DNA from: Tyto alba
Lineage: Eukaryota; Chordata; Aves; Strigiformes; Tytonidae
Reading direction: 5' to 3'
Assembly (NCBI RefSeq): GCF_018691265.1
Contig: NW_024881272.1
Location: forward strand, 27,641,323 to 27,705,322
DNA: 64,000 nucleotides
This document shows positions 12,013-24,540 of this stretch, piece by piece; position 1 is the stretch's first letter, and each line of letters starts with the position of its first letter. Under the pieces are notes generated by a model that saw only the letters and a list, made by a program, of their open reading frames with translations, was not told the origin of the DNA and searched no databases. A program made the translations under genes and the position numbers.

Positions 12013-14237
12013 TTACTCTTACATCCCTGATAATGGATAAACAGGAAAGAAAACCAAAAGAGAGTGAAAAGCAGCTCCACTGCCAATGCATCATCTTTCT
12101 CCTGATGCTTTCATTAGTTCTTCCTGCTTTAACCACTTGGTATTTTCAGTTTTTCCACTAGTGGAAAAAAATGTATCTACTCCATAAATTTGGAAGTATA
12201 TCTGCAAATGAAGTGGCGCAGAACATTGTGCAATGATCAAGTGAGAAGCTCTAAATAACTACTAAGTGCTAAGGTGAAAGAGCATCCAACCACTAGCAGC
12301 ACAATAGAATTTTATTCCTCATAACGTTATAGCCATGTGAAAAATATGCGGCTTAGATCCAAAATCCTGCAAGATTTGTTAGTCTGGGACTTGAGGACTA
12401 GTAGCATAACATCAGAAGCAGCTGTTTTGTACCCTACTGGCTCATTTCAAATAGCCTCTCACACCACAGATACTCAAGTAGAAAAAAGTAGAAAAAGTTT
12501 AAATGTGTGTTAAATATCAGAAAGTATAAAGACTGACAATTATCTGAACGTATTTTTAATAATGGCTCCACTTTTTCACAAAGACAATTCCCAATAACAC
12601 CTGCCTCCTGTTATCCGGAGGAGGTATTTCTATAACACTAGTGTGAAAAAGGGAGGGGAAAAAAAAATTAAAATTGAGCAAGCCTACATTCGCTGCTAAA
12701 GAAAATGGTTTCTGAATTAAAACATATCTGACATACATTTTTAAAGCTTACTCTGCCTAGACAGGTTTAAAATATAAGTAGCTTTGCCAGTAAATAAGCA
12801 AGTAAACAACAGAGGAGGGCATGGGACCAAGTCAACACTGTCCTCAGAAAATGAGAGCCTACAATTAAGAAATAAGGTAATACCAAGAGGTTTGTCCCCA
12901 TTTCAGTTCCAGATGTGTCTATATGATTTATATGTGAAAAACAATACCAAAACAAACCAAATCAAAACAGTCTTCACATTTATGGGGCTGTGTACATTTC
13001 TTCAGTTACACAGTGATAATTAAGAGAAGACATTTGAAACACCCACTTCAAAAACTGAACATACTTAATATAGGGTAAGATAACACAGAACTTAGTAGAG
13101 ATGTCAGCTCAGTCTAAAATCATAATTACTGTGTACAACTTGCTCCTGAGGGGTTTTCCCAGTAGAAATAATTGCATTACTTCAAGTTCTTTTTATTAAA
13201 AAAAAATTACAGATAGGCATAACATGTAATTTTGCAAACAAAAAATAGTATTTTCCCTGTATTTCCAGTTTTTATATTTCCTTGGCAAAATGCTGCAGAC
13301 TACAGGAAAAACAGTAGCTTTCAGCTTGGAATAAACTTTAACACTTTGAATCAGATTATATTTAAATTAAACAGCTGCACAATTAATGATAGAATAAGTA
13401 AACTTCCTAATTACCTGAAGTATAACTTTAATTTCTATGACTCTGTTATCTGTAACCCACCAGCTGGACTACTACTACATTTCTGGCCCTCATCTTACCC
13501 AAAAGAATATTTTGGGTTTTCTGAATAAAAGAACAGTTGCAGAAGGGTGGTATATTCAGATTGCAAAACAGTAGAAGTTGTATATTATGTTTTTGCATTA
13601 AAATATATTACCTAGCCTTCCACAGTGCACATATCATCACCTATGACTCTAATGAAACCTGATATTTTTGATGAAATAACATATTTTTACAAAAGGTATG
13701 AGATTGATTAAAGGCTTCAAATGATGGAGAAGAGCACTATTTCTTAAGTCAGTTGTTGCAAATGTTGAATGTGTCCCACTGCTGCAAATGTGTGCTTCCT
13801 TTCTATGGTTTGGATTTGTTCCCACCCACTGGATACCTCTTTGCCTTTGGTCACTGGAGACCAAAGACATGAGTTGTTCCTAGCCTATGTAAATACTCTT
13901 CATGAGTCTAAGCAGTGTTTGGCACAATGGTCTTCAGGTCATTCAATGATATAACAATAAAACTAAATCGCAGTAAGTGAGTAAAAATGGCATTTATGGT
14001 ATTTACAGTTGTCTTATGTGTGTTGTAAACACTGGTTCCTTCAGTCAGTCTCTTCAACTCTCTGTATCACTCACTTGCATTATGTTTGTCTTCTTTTAAA
14101 ATGAAGGAAATAAAAAACGCCCATGTCAGTCTTAGTTCCATTACAAAGAGATTTCCTTTTATGGGCAAAATCTGTTCTCATGGTCAAAAGTGTGTACTTA
14201 CAGAGATGTGTAACATCTAATCTACAAAATCATGTGC
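12013..14237. other. Non-coding stretch
   Basis: No gene was recognised. Several 60-98-codon frames occur, the longest being 13232-13528 on the plus strand, without domains or coding bias. The sequence is AT-rich and unique by eye. Confidence 0.5.
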
Positions 14238-14405
14238 TGCATAATCTCCCCAGGAAAGTGGTGGATTCCCCAACATTGGACATTTTTTAGATTCATCTTG
14301 ACAAGATGCTGGGCCATCTTGTCTAGATTGTGCTTTTGCCAAGAAAGGTTGGACCAGATGATCCTTGAGGTCCTTTCCAACCTGGAATTTTGTGATTCGA
14401 TGATA
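14238..14405 (+). mobile_element. CR1 LINE 3' end, older subfamily
   Basis: 3' tail of a CR1 retrotransposon. Recognisable blocks are 'gtggtggattccccaacatt', 'gctgggccatcttgtctaga', 'gccaagaaaggttggacca', 'gatgatccttgaggtc' and 'ctttccaacctggaat', closing with a worn 'ttgtgattcgatga' octamer tail. The wording differs from the copy at 5749 in the interior, so it belongs to a different and probably older CR1 subfamily. Two open frames of 73 and 90 codons on opposite strands fall inside or across it and are artefacts. Confidence 0.9.
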
Positions 14406-15657
14406 TTAATATTGGATAATGATAGAAAAAATACTCTTCTCATTTATCTGTTTACCACTAGAGGCTCTTATCAAATGCTGCAAAAGCTACATCAGCCTTT
14501 ATAGATATTTCCTAAAATTTACACTCTATCAGTTACAAATTATATTTTACCAATGGGATGGGGGGAAAGAATAAAAAAAAAAACAAACAAAACAAAACAA
14601 AACACACCTTTAAAGACTATACCAGTTTTTCCCTTATGTTAGGAGTTAGGGAGAAAATAATACTTTCTTTTACTTTTAAATGAATCAGCATTTACTCACA
14701 GCCTGGTAACTGACCACCGTCACATTTTTCTCTAGTGAGTTTTAAGCCCTTGAGCCTGCAAAAGAGATTTTTTATCTCTCCTGTTTGAATTAACAAAGCT
14801 GTAAGTGGAATAGAAATGCAGCAAAAGTACTCACTGCATCTTGTTTCCATGCAATTAAAAACAAAGCAATTCTATGTGATATTACCATGTTAATAAACCA
14901 AGAAAAAAATACACAGGGAAGCTTAAATTCATGGCTCTGAGTGCATCCATCAGGAATTTACTGAGAACCAAAATGCAGTTAGCATGCCCCCATTTTCTTC
15001 TATGCAACAGGATATTGTCAATCACCATGAAACTACTTGTAAAACAACATTTCAAAGGGAACCTCACAACAGCACCTCAGGCTCAAACTCCCTTAAGCTT
15101 AGAAAGAAAAATTGCATCTTGAAGGTTTAATCCAATTGCTATAAATGGGCTGAGCATGAAGAATAATCCAAATAAACCTTCCATGTAGGAGGAGTTCACT
15201 TTTGGTTTTGAACTCTAGGCCTGTCTTCACAAATTTCACAAATCAGCTATGAAAACAATTCCATTCACAGTGTGAAGATTTCTAAGCTATTCTAAAACTC
15301 ATTAAGTGTCTGTTAAAAGTCAAATCAGTTATTTCCTCATAGACACCAAACAAGCTCTAACTGCATAATAAATGGAAGAAACACTATTTATTAAGTAACA
15401 AGTCTAATTATTTCCTGAGCAATCACATTCTCTTGCCCTTAAAAATATAATTTCCTTTGTTCTCCCAGCCTTCAGTTTCTTCTCTGCTCATTTTTGTCTT
15501 CTTTATAAATTTCTTTGTGGATTGATGTCTTGTTTGGATGTAGAAAGTGACTGAGTAAGAAAAGAGGAGTATCTCTCAAGCAGTTTTTTTCAAGAAAGAG
15601 TACACCCACACTTCAGAGCTGGGGAAAACTGAGTAGCTCTTTCTGTTTCATTTCCTC
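14406..15657. other. Non-coding stretch
   Basis: No gene was recognised. It contains an (AAAAC)n-like simple repeat at 14573-14606. Two overlapping ~60-codon frames on opposite strands near 14880-15120 have no recognisable features. Confidence 0.5.
14573..14606. repeat. A-rich (AAAAC)n simple repeat
   Basis: An adenine run passes into repeated aaaac/aaac units. Such A-rich microsatellites often grow from retroposon tails, but no element was recognised 5' of it. Confidence 0.85.
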
Positions 15658-15801
15658 CCCCGGGGACATGGTAGAGTCCCCACCCTGCAGGTTTTCAAGA
15701 TGCAATTGGACAGGGTGCTAGATAATCCCATCTAAGGTCCCTTTCCCACTAAAGGGTTCCCACAAGGTCCATTCCAACCTGGACTATTGTACGATTTCAT
15801 A
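15658..15801 (+). mobile_element. CR1 LINE 3' end, worn fragment
   Basis: Blocks in order: 'tggtagagtccccaccctg', 'aggttttcaagatgcaattg', 'gacagggtgctagataat', then 'caaggtccattccaacctgg' and a decayed terminal 'actattgtacgatttcat'. These match the CR1 3' untranslated region ('gagtctccatccctggaggt', 'ttttcaaga', 'ttccaacctg', octamer tail). About 145 bp remain. The interior has an extra 'ccactaaagggttccca' stretch not expected in the consensus, which may be a small local duplication or divergence. Confidence 0.85.
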
Positions 15802-17580
15802 TTTTGAATTAAGAGAATTTGTCTTCCTCCAAGCAGTAACCCCCACAGCTTCTAAAATGTGTGCCAGCTCTGTAAGAAAATTGAAAACAACTAGATAATT
15901 GAAATGGTGACAGGGAAGGACACATTATCTCTGTATGACCTCTGTGCACAAGGCCACTGAGCCTATGTGAAGCCTCACCATTGTTCAGTAGAAGTTATTT
16001 GATAAAATGATGACGACAACTTTACTTTTTTTATCACAATCTTCCTCTCCTATTCCATCTTCATTTTAATTTTGAGTATTCAGCACTATATTTTATTACG
16101 CATAACTTGATTACAAGAACACACTGTGATGATATTACTATTGACTAGGATATTAGAATAACCTTGAAAAACTTAATTCTTTTATAACATTAAACAATCC
16201 TATTAATATTTTTGACCTCTGCTCCCTGCTATCACTTCCCTCCATGGATTCTGTAATACAAAAGTAGAACCTTAAGGGGAGTGATGAAGTGCAGTCTCTA
16301 TATATATTAGAAAAATATATAAATACTCAATATATACATATTTCTATATAGGTACATATGCATGCTCACCTACTACTATATGCACAAACTACTTATGCTC
16401 TTCAATCTTGAAGGACAACTTCCATACAAAGGTGAACCATTCAAAGATAATTCCAGATGTTAAGCATAAGGTGGTAATCAGTGCTGTTTGTGTCTGAAGG
16501 ACGGGCTGGTTAGAAGAATGGAGAGGTTTCCTCACAGGTGGCAAGGAAAATAACCATGCCACCCCTGCCCGACCTGTTCTGCCTTCAACAGCCACTGCAT
16601 GAGCTAAACTGTTCACCAGAGAGAGAGAAGCAGCATCACCTAAAGCAGTGCTACAACCTTGACAGCATGAAGTCCCATTTTTGCCTCTCAGCTATGGATT
16701 CCCTCCAGAAGGTCCAGCTGAGTGGTGTGCAAGTATACCCAACTCCATGCAAGCAGAGTCCAGCCCTAATTGTTTTCCCCATAGTCATTGCATACACTTG
16801 AAAATCCTGCATATACTTGAAAAGCAATCTACAATGGGGAAGGCTGATTTAGTTGATAGAAGAGAAATAAAAGACTTATAAAATGTGCAACAGAGATGCG
16901 CGAATAATTGATTTCTCAGCTGGATAGCTGAACAAAAAAGTAGGTTAGAAGGTCTGTTATTTTCAAAGTAGCTTTTCTTCAGCCTTAAGAAACTAGCTAA
17001 GTAAAGTCTATTAGATCGTGGTCCTAGAACTCAGGAAATCTCCAGAAAATCTCCACTGGATATCTCTACCACCCTGAAGTCAAATGGGGAATAGATTCCA
17101 AATTTTCCTTTTACCTCTCAGCTGAGTGTCTAAGCTGCTAGGCTAGGAGATATTTGCAGATGTGAATCCTCTCAGCCATTATTTTGCTTTTCTAATGTCA
17201 CAACATCCCTTACCAGGTGTTGTCTGAATGTATCCTTGCTGAGATCATAGCTGTTCAAGAAACTGCTGCAAAGTTTGTTCTCCCAGTCAGCTACTTTGAC
17301 CATATTACTCTTTGAATCCCTCCACAGATTTTCTTCTCATAGCTGCATCCAAGTTATTCACCTTCATTTGCACAACTCTTTACAGGCTCATATTAAAACA
17401 TACATTTCAGTAATTTTGTTTCAGAAACATTTCTTCCCTTAAAACATCACACAAATCCCAGCGTGTTGTGTATTCAAATTTGATGAGCTGTAATGAGAAC
17501 AAAATAATAAATCATCACATTCCTAACCATCATATTAAAATGATGCAGTGGTGAAAGAATTATGTACCAAATAGAGCCGA
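15802..17580. other. Non-coding stretch
   Basis: No gene was recognised. An AT-rich tatata patch lies at about 16300-16370. Frames of 66-87 codons occur on both strands at 16389-16881 without recognisable domains. Confidence 0.5.
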
Positions 17581-17680
17581 CCACTGTTCTTCTACACGAG
17601 TGTAAATCTACAATAACTTCAGTGAACTCACTGAGATTTATGTGGCTGTTCTTAGGGACACAATCTGACCCACAGACCTT
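17581..17680. repeat. Ancient hairpin-type amniote repeat
   Basis: The core shows nested self-complementarity. The outer arm taaatct (17603-17609) pairs with agattta (17634-17640). The inner tcagtga (17619-17625) pairs with tcactga (17628-17634) across two bases, sharing one base with the outer arm. The wording 'gtgtaaatct', 'aacttcagtg', 'gagattta' and 'acaatctgacccaca' fits a well-known old sauropsid repeat with 'gtgtaaatc', 'gacttcaatgg' and 'gaatctggccca'. The family name is uncertain. The copy at 28226 appears related by its 'cttcag' hairpin. Confidence 0.5.
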
Positions 17681-18888
17681 TGTGAAGTATATTAGGTCTA
17701 TGAGGTTTCATAAGTAGGACATAGATGAGGATTACCTCACCTTTTAATAGAAAGACTGTTCTTAGAAGTGAAGGATTTTGCACTTGTTGGAAGGTGATTG
17801 TCAAATGAGAGATAGGAGAGCAGGAGGAACTGAAGAATGGCATCCTTATGTCATAGGTAGTCTTATGAAAGGCAGCCTTGAATAGAGTGCACTATAAAGA
17901 AAGAATATTGTTATGTTTTCTGACAAGGATCTGGTTTGCTAAGTGATTCTTGAACTCCACAGGGGGACTTGTCTCTTCACCTTGATTTAAAAGAACGTAC
18001 AAACAATACCACTTACACTCAAAATATGACCAGGCTGTCTTCTGATTTCACTGAAAGAATCTCAGAACCAGGCAAAACAGATGGTACCAGAGCCCTTTCC
18101 TTTAGCTAATACTGGCTGTACTTACAACTCTGAAAAGAGAGAGGTTTTAAGAGGAAAAACAGACCTTATGTTTTCAATTTTTTTTTCAATTGTCAGGGAT
18201 TATAAATAAAAAGAAAGTTATTAATCTGATTATTTTCCATGGTGTGTTGATTGACCGTGGAGTGATCCAAGCTAACTGATACTGTGAGCTACTAAACCCT
18301 CCCTTTTTAATCATCTTCAACAGGAGGAAAGAGCTTAGTACATTGGATCAGTTCTCCATAATAAAAAATGGACTAGAGTTTATTTATCATTTTGATTACA
18401 GCAATTTCCCTATAGATCTTCAGTTTCTCATGTCAGAATTGGAAGCAGAATTCTTTGATGCAGTTATAGCTATTATACATGTTATACCTAACTCTCTCAT
18501 TGGTGTTCTTCTTTTCTAAAAATACAATGCTTATTTTACCATTTCTTGCATTTTTTACTATATTTTCAAGGCAAAAACCAAAAACCCTGCATCATGACAA
18601 AAGACCAATCCACCATAATCACTGGAGAATATTTTATAGCGGCAAAATGCTCAGATTATTTCAGAAAATTTACAAAGAAATGGCAACATAAATTAAAACA
18701 AACTGTTAAAAATACTTGTTATTATCTATTTTTCCAGGGGATAAAAGGGTAGAAAAGAGCACCAAGAAGTCTGAGATTGAAGAGAGCCTTTGTTACCATA
18801 GATACTGGGCAGGTGTGTCATTTTCAACTATAAGCACACATTTGATAAGAGGATTCTGACTGCAAATGCACCTGAATAAAATAAGGAG

Positions 18889-18892
<4 letters not shown>
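17681..18892. other. Unique stretch ending in a poly-A signal and tail
   Basis: No known gene was recognised. The segment ends with AATAAA at 18875-18880, twelve bases before an A30 run. Two overlapping plus-strand frames of about 70 codons (18479-18752) have no recognisable domain. The hexamer-plus-tail arrangement would fit a retroposed transcript whose body I cannot identify. Confidence 0.4.

Positions 18893-18922
<30 letters not shown>
18875..18922 (+). promoter_or_regulatory. AATAAA hexamer followed by A30 tract
   Basis: A canonical polyadenylation hexamer (18875-18880) is followed after twelve bases by thirty adenines (18893-18922) and then gaaagaaagg. This is the layout of a processed retrocopy tail. 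A chance hexamer in AT-rich DNA next to a grown microsatellite is the alternative. Confidence 0.5.
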
Positions 18923-18924
<2 letters not shown>

Positions 18925-21900
18925 AAGAAAGGAGGTAGATAGACTGAGCTGTTTCACACCTCCAGCTTATCTCACAGTTGATGTGTTATCAAATGTCTGA
19001 AATTTCCATCTAAACAAAGAAAGAGCAGATTTTTTGAATTTACTGGGTTGTGAGCTTTCAAATCTGTTCACCCTTCAATTCTACCACTTTCACGTAGATT
19101 TTAATACCAAATACTCATGAGAGGAGTGGTATTTCTAGACATCTAAGTCTGTCTTTCAGACCTTTCTGTCTTTCTGTACTAATTTTTCCTTGGAGATCTG
19201 TGAGAAAAACATGGGAGAAAAAATAGCTGATCGCAACAATTGTTGTTTAGAAAAGAGACAAAATGTTTAAAAATTGAATTTCTCAAAACTTCTAAATGTA
19301 TACTAGTGATGCACTTGCTAACACCCAGCAGCAGTAGCAACCTACACAAAATGATAAAAAAATTCACCAATCCCAATATTATATTATTTAAACACAAAGA
19401 AAAATGTTAATGTAAAAGTTAAAGGTAGAAGTCAACTTTCTTTGGATGTACATGTGATTATCTTTGGAAGACAAAGTTGGCTTCATTAAATGGCTCCCAC
19501 TATTCATCTACAAAAACAGTAGTTTTTATCAACTGTGTGAACATCAAAAGAAAAAAAATCAGAAGAAGCAACAAACACTAAGACAACTTTATTTTTTTTC
19601 CTATCACTACAACCGGGATATATTAATTTCCTTGCAATCAAATTCATTGGAGATAATGGCTTGGAATATAGTCTGCTAAACAAAAAAATCAATCTGCCTA
19701 CTAAATGTAAATACTGGTTTACTTCTGTGATTATTACCCATGAATCTTTCTTGTTACTTCCCAACAGGCTGAAGACTGTCTCTTACAACATTTTGCTAGA
19801 GATATAAAATAAAAAGAAGCAAAAAATAAAACTCTGACCTAAGCCTTTCTAGCCTCAAAAAAAAAAAAGTTTAGTTCCAGCTGGACAGTGATTTTATATG
19901 AACTATTTATGTACCTGCTCATCTCACTTCCTTTATAACAACTTCATGTGCATTGTCACATATCATCAAGATTTTTTTTTCTCTGAAAGAAGTACAAGCA
20001 TAATTTCATTAAGATGGCAGAAAACCCTGAGTGAGCCAAAGCTTGGCAGGTATTTCACCAAAGAACTGGTAGGCCTCTGGGAATATAAAAGCATTAGTCA
20101 TTACAGGGAAATTAATGATGAACTTTACCTTAAATATCTTCTTCATGTCTGTGAATAATAACAACTTGCTCTGACTATGTTTTTAACTCAATCCACAACT
20201 GTAGGCAGAAATTACTTCCAGAATTCCAATGATAAAATCACATTTGTGAGGAACTATTAGGAAACAGGCTGCTGCTTTTCTCCAGCTGTCCATCCCCTGG
20301 TCTAGAAGAATAGTTTTAGTTCCTCCTTGAATTGAAGAACCACCTTAATGGACAGAATGAAACTGAGTTTCTTCAGCTTCTCTATAATTTCTCATCATAA
20401 AGTTTCCGGAAGGTCCATGTCATTAGTGTGATCTTTCATGTCTGCAGATGGCATGCCATAGCCATAGGTTATATGCTCACATTTCACATGTATGGTTTTC
20501 AGAAAACAGTGTTCCTAGGTTTTGAAAATGCCTTCTTTCAAATTAAACAAAATGAGTCCTGACCACATGATGTCACTGAAGCTCATACTTCACAAGTGCA
20601 TGGGATTTTGCATTGCCATCCTAGTCAAAATGCAATACCCAGTCCTTCACATTAGCTTTAATTAGATCCAGTCATGTTCTTCAACTTGATGATAGTATAG
20701 ACTTCTATGACTAATTATTCTCAGTAATCATAATGCTAATAAAAATCTTTGTATAGAGGAAATCATCCATTAATTGAATGTTAATCTCATGAGGCCATTT
20801 ACTGATTTATCCATTTATATGTTTCTGTTAAAAGCAAACGGCACATATACTTTTTTCAAAGAAGTGGAAGCATAAAATATTTCTCTGAGATTATCTTGAG
20901 GCTATATGCCAGATGAAGAAAATTTAATTCTTCATCTCCAGTTATCAAGTCTCACACCAAAGAGCTATTCAAACTCTGAAGCATATCATAAATCTATCTG
21001 CAGGCAACAGCACTGCCCAGATCTGAGCACTGAAAAAACCCTACCTACCTAATTCACTGACCATGTACATTTGGAATACTTATTAATACACAAGCAGTGT
21101 CCCTCTACCAGCCAAGAAACAGCTTGATTTCACTCAGAATTCAATATATTTGCATCACAAAAAAATATTAAACATGGTCCAATTCTTAGTAATTTCACCT
21201 CTGCTCTTCTACTTGATAAAAGAATTGTAGGAGCAACAAGTCCTCCCTTGGCCCAAGTTGACAACATTTCCTTTCTTCTTCAAGAATATAACAGGTTGCC
21301 TAATAGTGAATTTTTCCTTGCCTACCTTGATAAAACAGACAGTCAATTAACATCCAATACTAAACTGTTTTCTGAACATATTCACATGGAAATAGATCAA
21401 AGGGTGCCTAAAATATCAGCTGAGTTCAAGATCTTCAATTAGCACAATGTGGCTTGCATCAAGGACTAGGACTAGTAATTGGCCTAGTAACATGGTTCAA
21501 TGATAGAGGGCATTTGTTTAGTTTTTTCCTCCTGGATCATCGCAGCATGCAACATTTGATCACTAGAATTTTCTGACCCCCCCACTAGAAGGAAAATCTA
21601 CTAAAATTCCTTTGGATACCCCATGTATTGCCTGGAGGGACACATGTGCAGTGCAGAGATGAAGGACTACACAACCCCTCCAGGCTTCAGTTGCAGAAAT
21701 ATTCCTGTCATCCAAACTGGCTCTATGATAAGCCAAAATCATCTGGTTAATCATCAGTGGACTGCCGAAAGTAAATTCAGGAGTAATAGTGGTGAGACCC
21801 TCCGAGAGCAGGTGATATTTTGAGGAATTGCCATTGCAGTGTAGTCTTTTTAGCTGGAAGTACCCAGCTGCTAGTATCTGAGCCATTCTTCAGTTTGATG

Positions 21901-22593
21901 ATTCTCAGACTTCACAAGCATCTCATTGCAGAATCTATCATCTGCCTGTGAATTTGACTAGAAGACATGCTTAATGTGATGACCTGGTTTCATTCATGTC
22001 TGCTACTGCAGTCTTCTGTCAGGTACTTCCCACATCCAGCCCTCTTGACATCCTCTCACACATTCCATGAAGTTCTTCCCAGGTGCTGCCACCACTGTAC
22101 AAGTTCAGACTGTTCAGACTGTTGCAGAAGACAACAGTAGCAGACACCAAAAGGTTTGGACATACTTCCTTTTCTTTGATTCCATGTCTTTTCTATGACT
22201 CCTCCCGATAGAGAAACCATTCACAGAAAACTTCAAACAGTGAAGTATGCAGCAGTGAATCTTAGCCACTAAGATTTTCAAGAACACTTCAAAATTTTGC
22301 TCTATATATTGACTTCTCATAAAGTTTAAATAAGCCTCTCCTCCAAGTAATCTATGTGCCCATCCCACGGCATCTGATAGACAGTAAAAACCTCCATAAT
22401 AAGGATTTTTGACCAAAATTCTACTTCTGACATAGAAGTCATTTAATACATGAAACTTTGTAATGAGCTACTTTGAAGCCTATGATAATTTATGCCACAG
22501 TCTATGTCATTTCAAGTACAAACTCTCATTTGACCTATTGTGTGATAGCAAAACCATAACATAATTTTAAAAACAAATTCTGGTTTGTTTGGG

Positions 22594-22624
22594 GTTTGTT
22601 TTTGTTTTTGTTTTTTTTTTTTTT
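22594..22624. repeat. T-rich (TTTTTG)n / poly-T
   Basis: Repeated gttttt units lead into an uninterrupted T run. It could be the tail of a minus-strand retroposon, but no body was recognised. Confidence 0.85.
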
Positions 22625-23008
22625 AATTATATGATTGCCCTACAGGAGGGCAGGGCAGAAGTATCACTTATGATGAAACATGTGGGTATGACAATGCTTT
22701 AATGAAAACAAGTTACATATGCTGTTACTTCTAATCCAGAATTGTGCTTTTTGTGATGTTCCATGCAAATAGATAGAAAAGAGCCTCAGTTAGCTAGACT
22801 GCTCCAGTACATTCAAAGAGGACATTTGGTTCTGTTCATACTAATTTTTAGCATTCTTATATTTTCCTATAACTTTAGTTTTTATTTCCTAAAGGTATAG
22901 TTCATTTATAAAAGCTGTTATAGAACAAATAAGAAATCTTCTCAGACATAGGTCAAATGAAAAGTAAGCACTAACTAGAGCAGAGGCAGGAAAGCACTAC
23001 CGTATTAC

Positions 23009-23032
23009 TTTTTCTTTTTTTTTTTTTTTTTT
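23009..23032. repeat. T-rich run
   Basis: Near-continuous thymine tract interrupted by one cytosine. Confidence 0.85.
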
Positions 23033-24120
23033 CTGGGAATTTAAATTCTGCATTTAACAGTGGTAATGGTTGAGAGATAATCCCTGGAACCACTTAAGAC
23101 AGAGAACTTTGTTACTGCTTGTCCTTATCTGGATAATCAAATAATAAAGTCCAACTGGCTACCAAAGCAGAGCTTTCAAGCTAACTCTAAAATACTTTAA
23201 ATGTAATTTGTTCAGTAAACTGCAGTACATTAAATTTCTATATTAAGTAAATTATAAGGAAGAGTGCACTTTGCAAAATTAAAAAGTGCTCCGTTAACTT
23301 ATCTATTATTCCTCTGGGAAAGTTTCCAAAGTGTGTCTAGTACAATTAGTTACTTTCTTTATGGACAGTCTATAGCCAGGAAAGAATTCTTGCAGCTCAG
23401 CAAATGTGTTTCCAGTATTGTTGTAGACTTTTTATTTTCCAAGGTGAAACTCCCTGGTCACAAACACCATTTTTCTAGGTTGTATGAGCAGATTGAAAAC
23501 TTCTAGATAAAAATAACTACCTAGCTCAATATCTGGCAGTTAGAATCAAAGAAACATTGATCACCTGCACACTTTTAAGTGACTTCTTTTTTAGAAGTAC
23601 TCTTTGGAAATGCATTTAGAATGAAAGTAATTGGGATACATGATACAGTGGATTTATTTCAGTAGAGTCCCACCACATAGCAACTAACAAATTGACTTCA
23701 TCACATTCTATAGGATATAGATGAGATATTATTTTCAACAAGTTATTTTTATAAGAACAGATACCAGCGCTTCACAAGGATATGAAAAACACTTGACCTA
23801 AACTGTTGGGTTTTCTTCTGTAAATCCTGTCATTCTGAACTATTTTGAATTATACTGAAGTCTGAGAGTGTAGGAGTCTCAGCCACTTATTTCAATGAAC
23901 CAATGGATCGATGCTTTTTAATTACAGTCTCTTCGTTAATTACTATAATGGCAAAAATCTTTTTTGTATGAGATTTGCCTACCTTTGGATCTTGATAGAC
24001 AAAATCCAAAAGGAAAAAAAAAGGGGACTTCTTATTGAGCTAGAAATGGCTGAAAAAAAACACAGAATGTCAACATTTTTCAAAGGATTGTTGTACTTGG
24101 TTAGTATATGTCAGCCAGAA

Positions 24121-24160
24121 AAAACCAAACAAACAAACAAACAAACAAACAAAAAAAAAC
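24121..24160. repeat. (AAAC)n microsatellite
   Basis: About six caaa units followed by an adenine run. It lies about 380 bp before the first recognised hAT block and has no evident relation to it. Confidence 0.9.
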
Positions 24161-24540
24161 ATTATGAAACTGCATCTGTGGAAGCTTATAAAAGTATCAA
24201 AGTAAAGATTAAGGTCACATCATAGTTAGGCTTTCACATCAGCCACATTCAGAGCTCTACAAGAGTTTGAAGACCATGACTGTTAGATACAAAAGGTTCC
24301 AGGTCCAATCAGAAAGCTCCTCTCCCAAAGAAAAATTGCGCCGAGAAAGCATGAAAACCTACAGCAGAGTACCTAGACTTCAGGTTAGTGATGTGCTTGC
24401 TAGAATGTCGGTATCATCCTTCCCATTGGAAATGCTCCCGCAGCTTCTTCTGCCTTTTAATACTATGATCCCAGGCAAATTGACAAGGTTGCCTGTGAAC
24501 AGTAGTCATGCTAAAACCAGAAAATAACTACTAACATGCT

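Larger units (their letters stand above)
18923..24540. other. Non-coding stretch upstream of the hAT fossil
   Basis: No gene was recognised. Simple repeats: a T-rich run at 22594-22624, a T-rich run at 23009-23032, and (AAAC)n at 24121-24160. The part from 20200 to 22430 is less simple and holds a 107-codon (21563-21886) and a 100-codon (22114-22416) frame on the minus strand, but neither matches a family I know. The first part of the hAT transposase, including any BED finger, should lie just upstream of 24541 but cannot be recognised; a plus-strand frame at 24267-24527 may include remnants of it. Confidence 0.45.

Noticed and set aside
24267..24527. 86-codon frame as the intact N-terminus of the hAT transposase
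   Set aside because: No BED-finger Cys/His pattern and no alignable hAT block in that frame; it may contain remnants but cannot be called.
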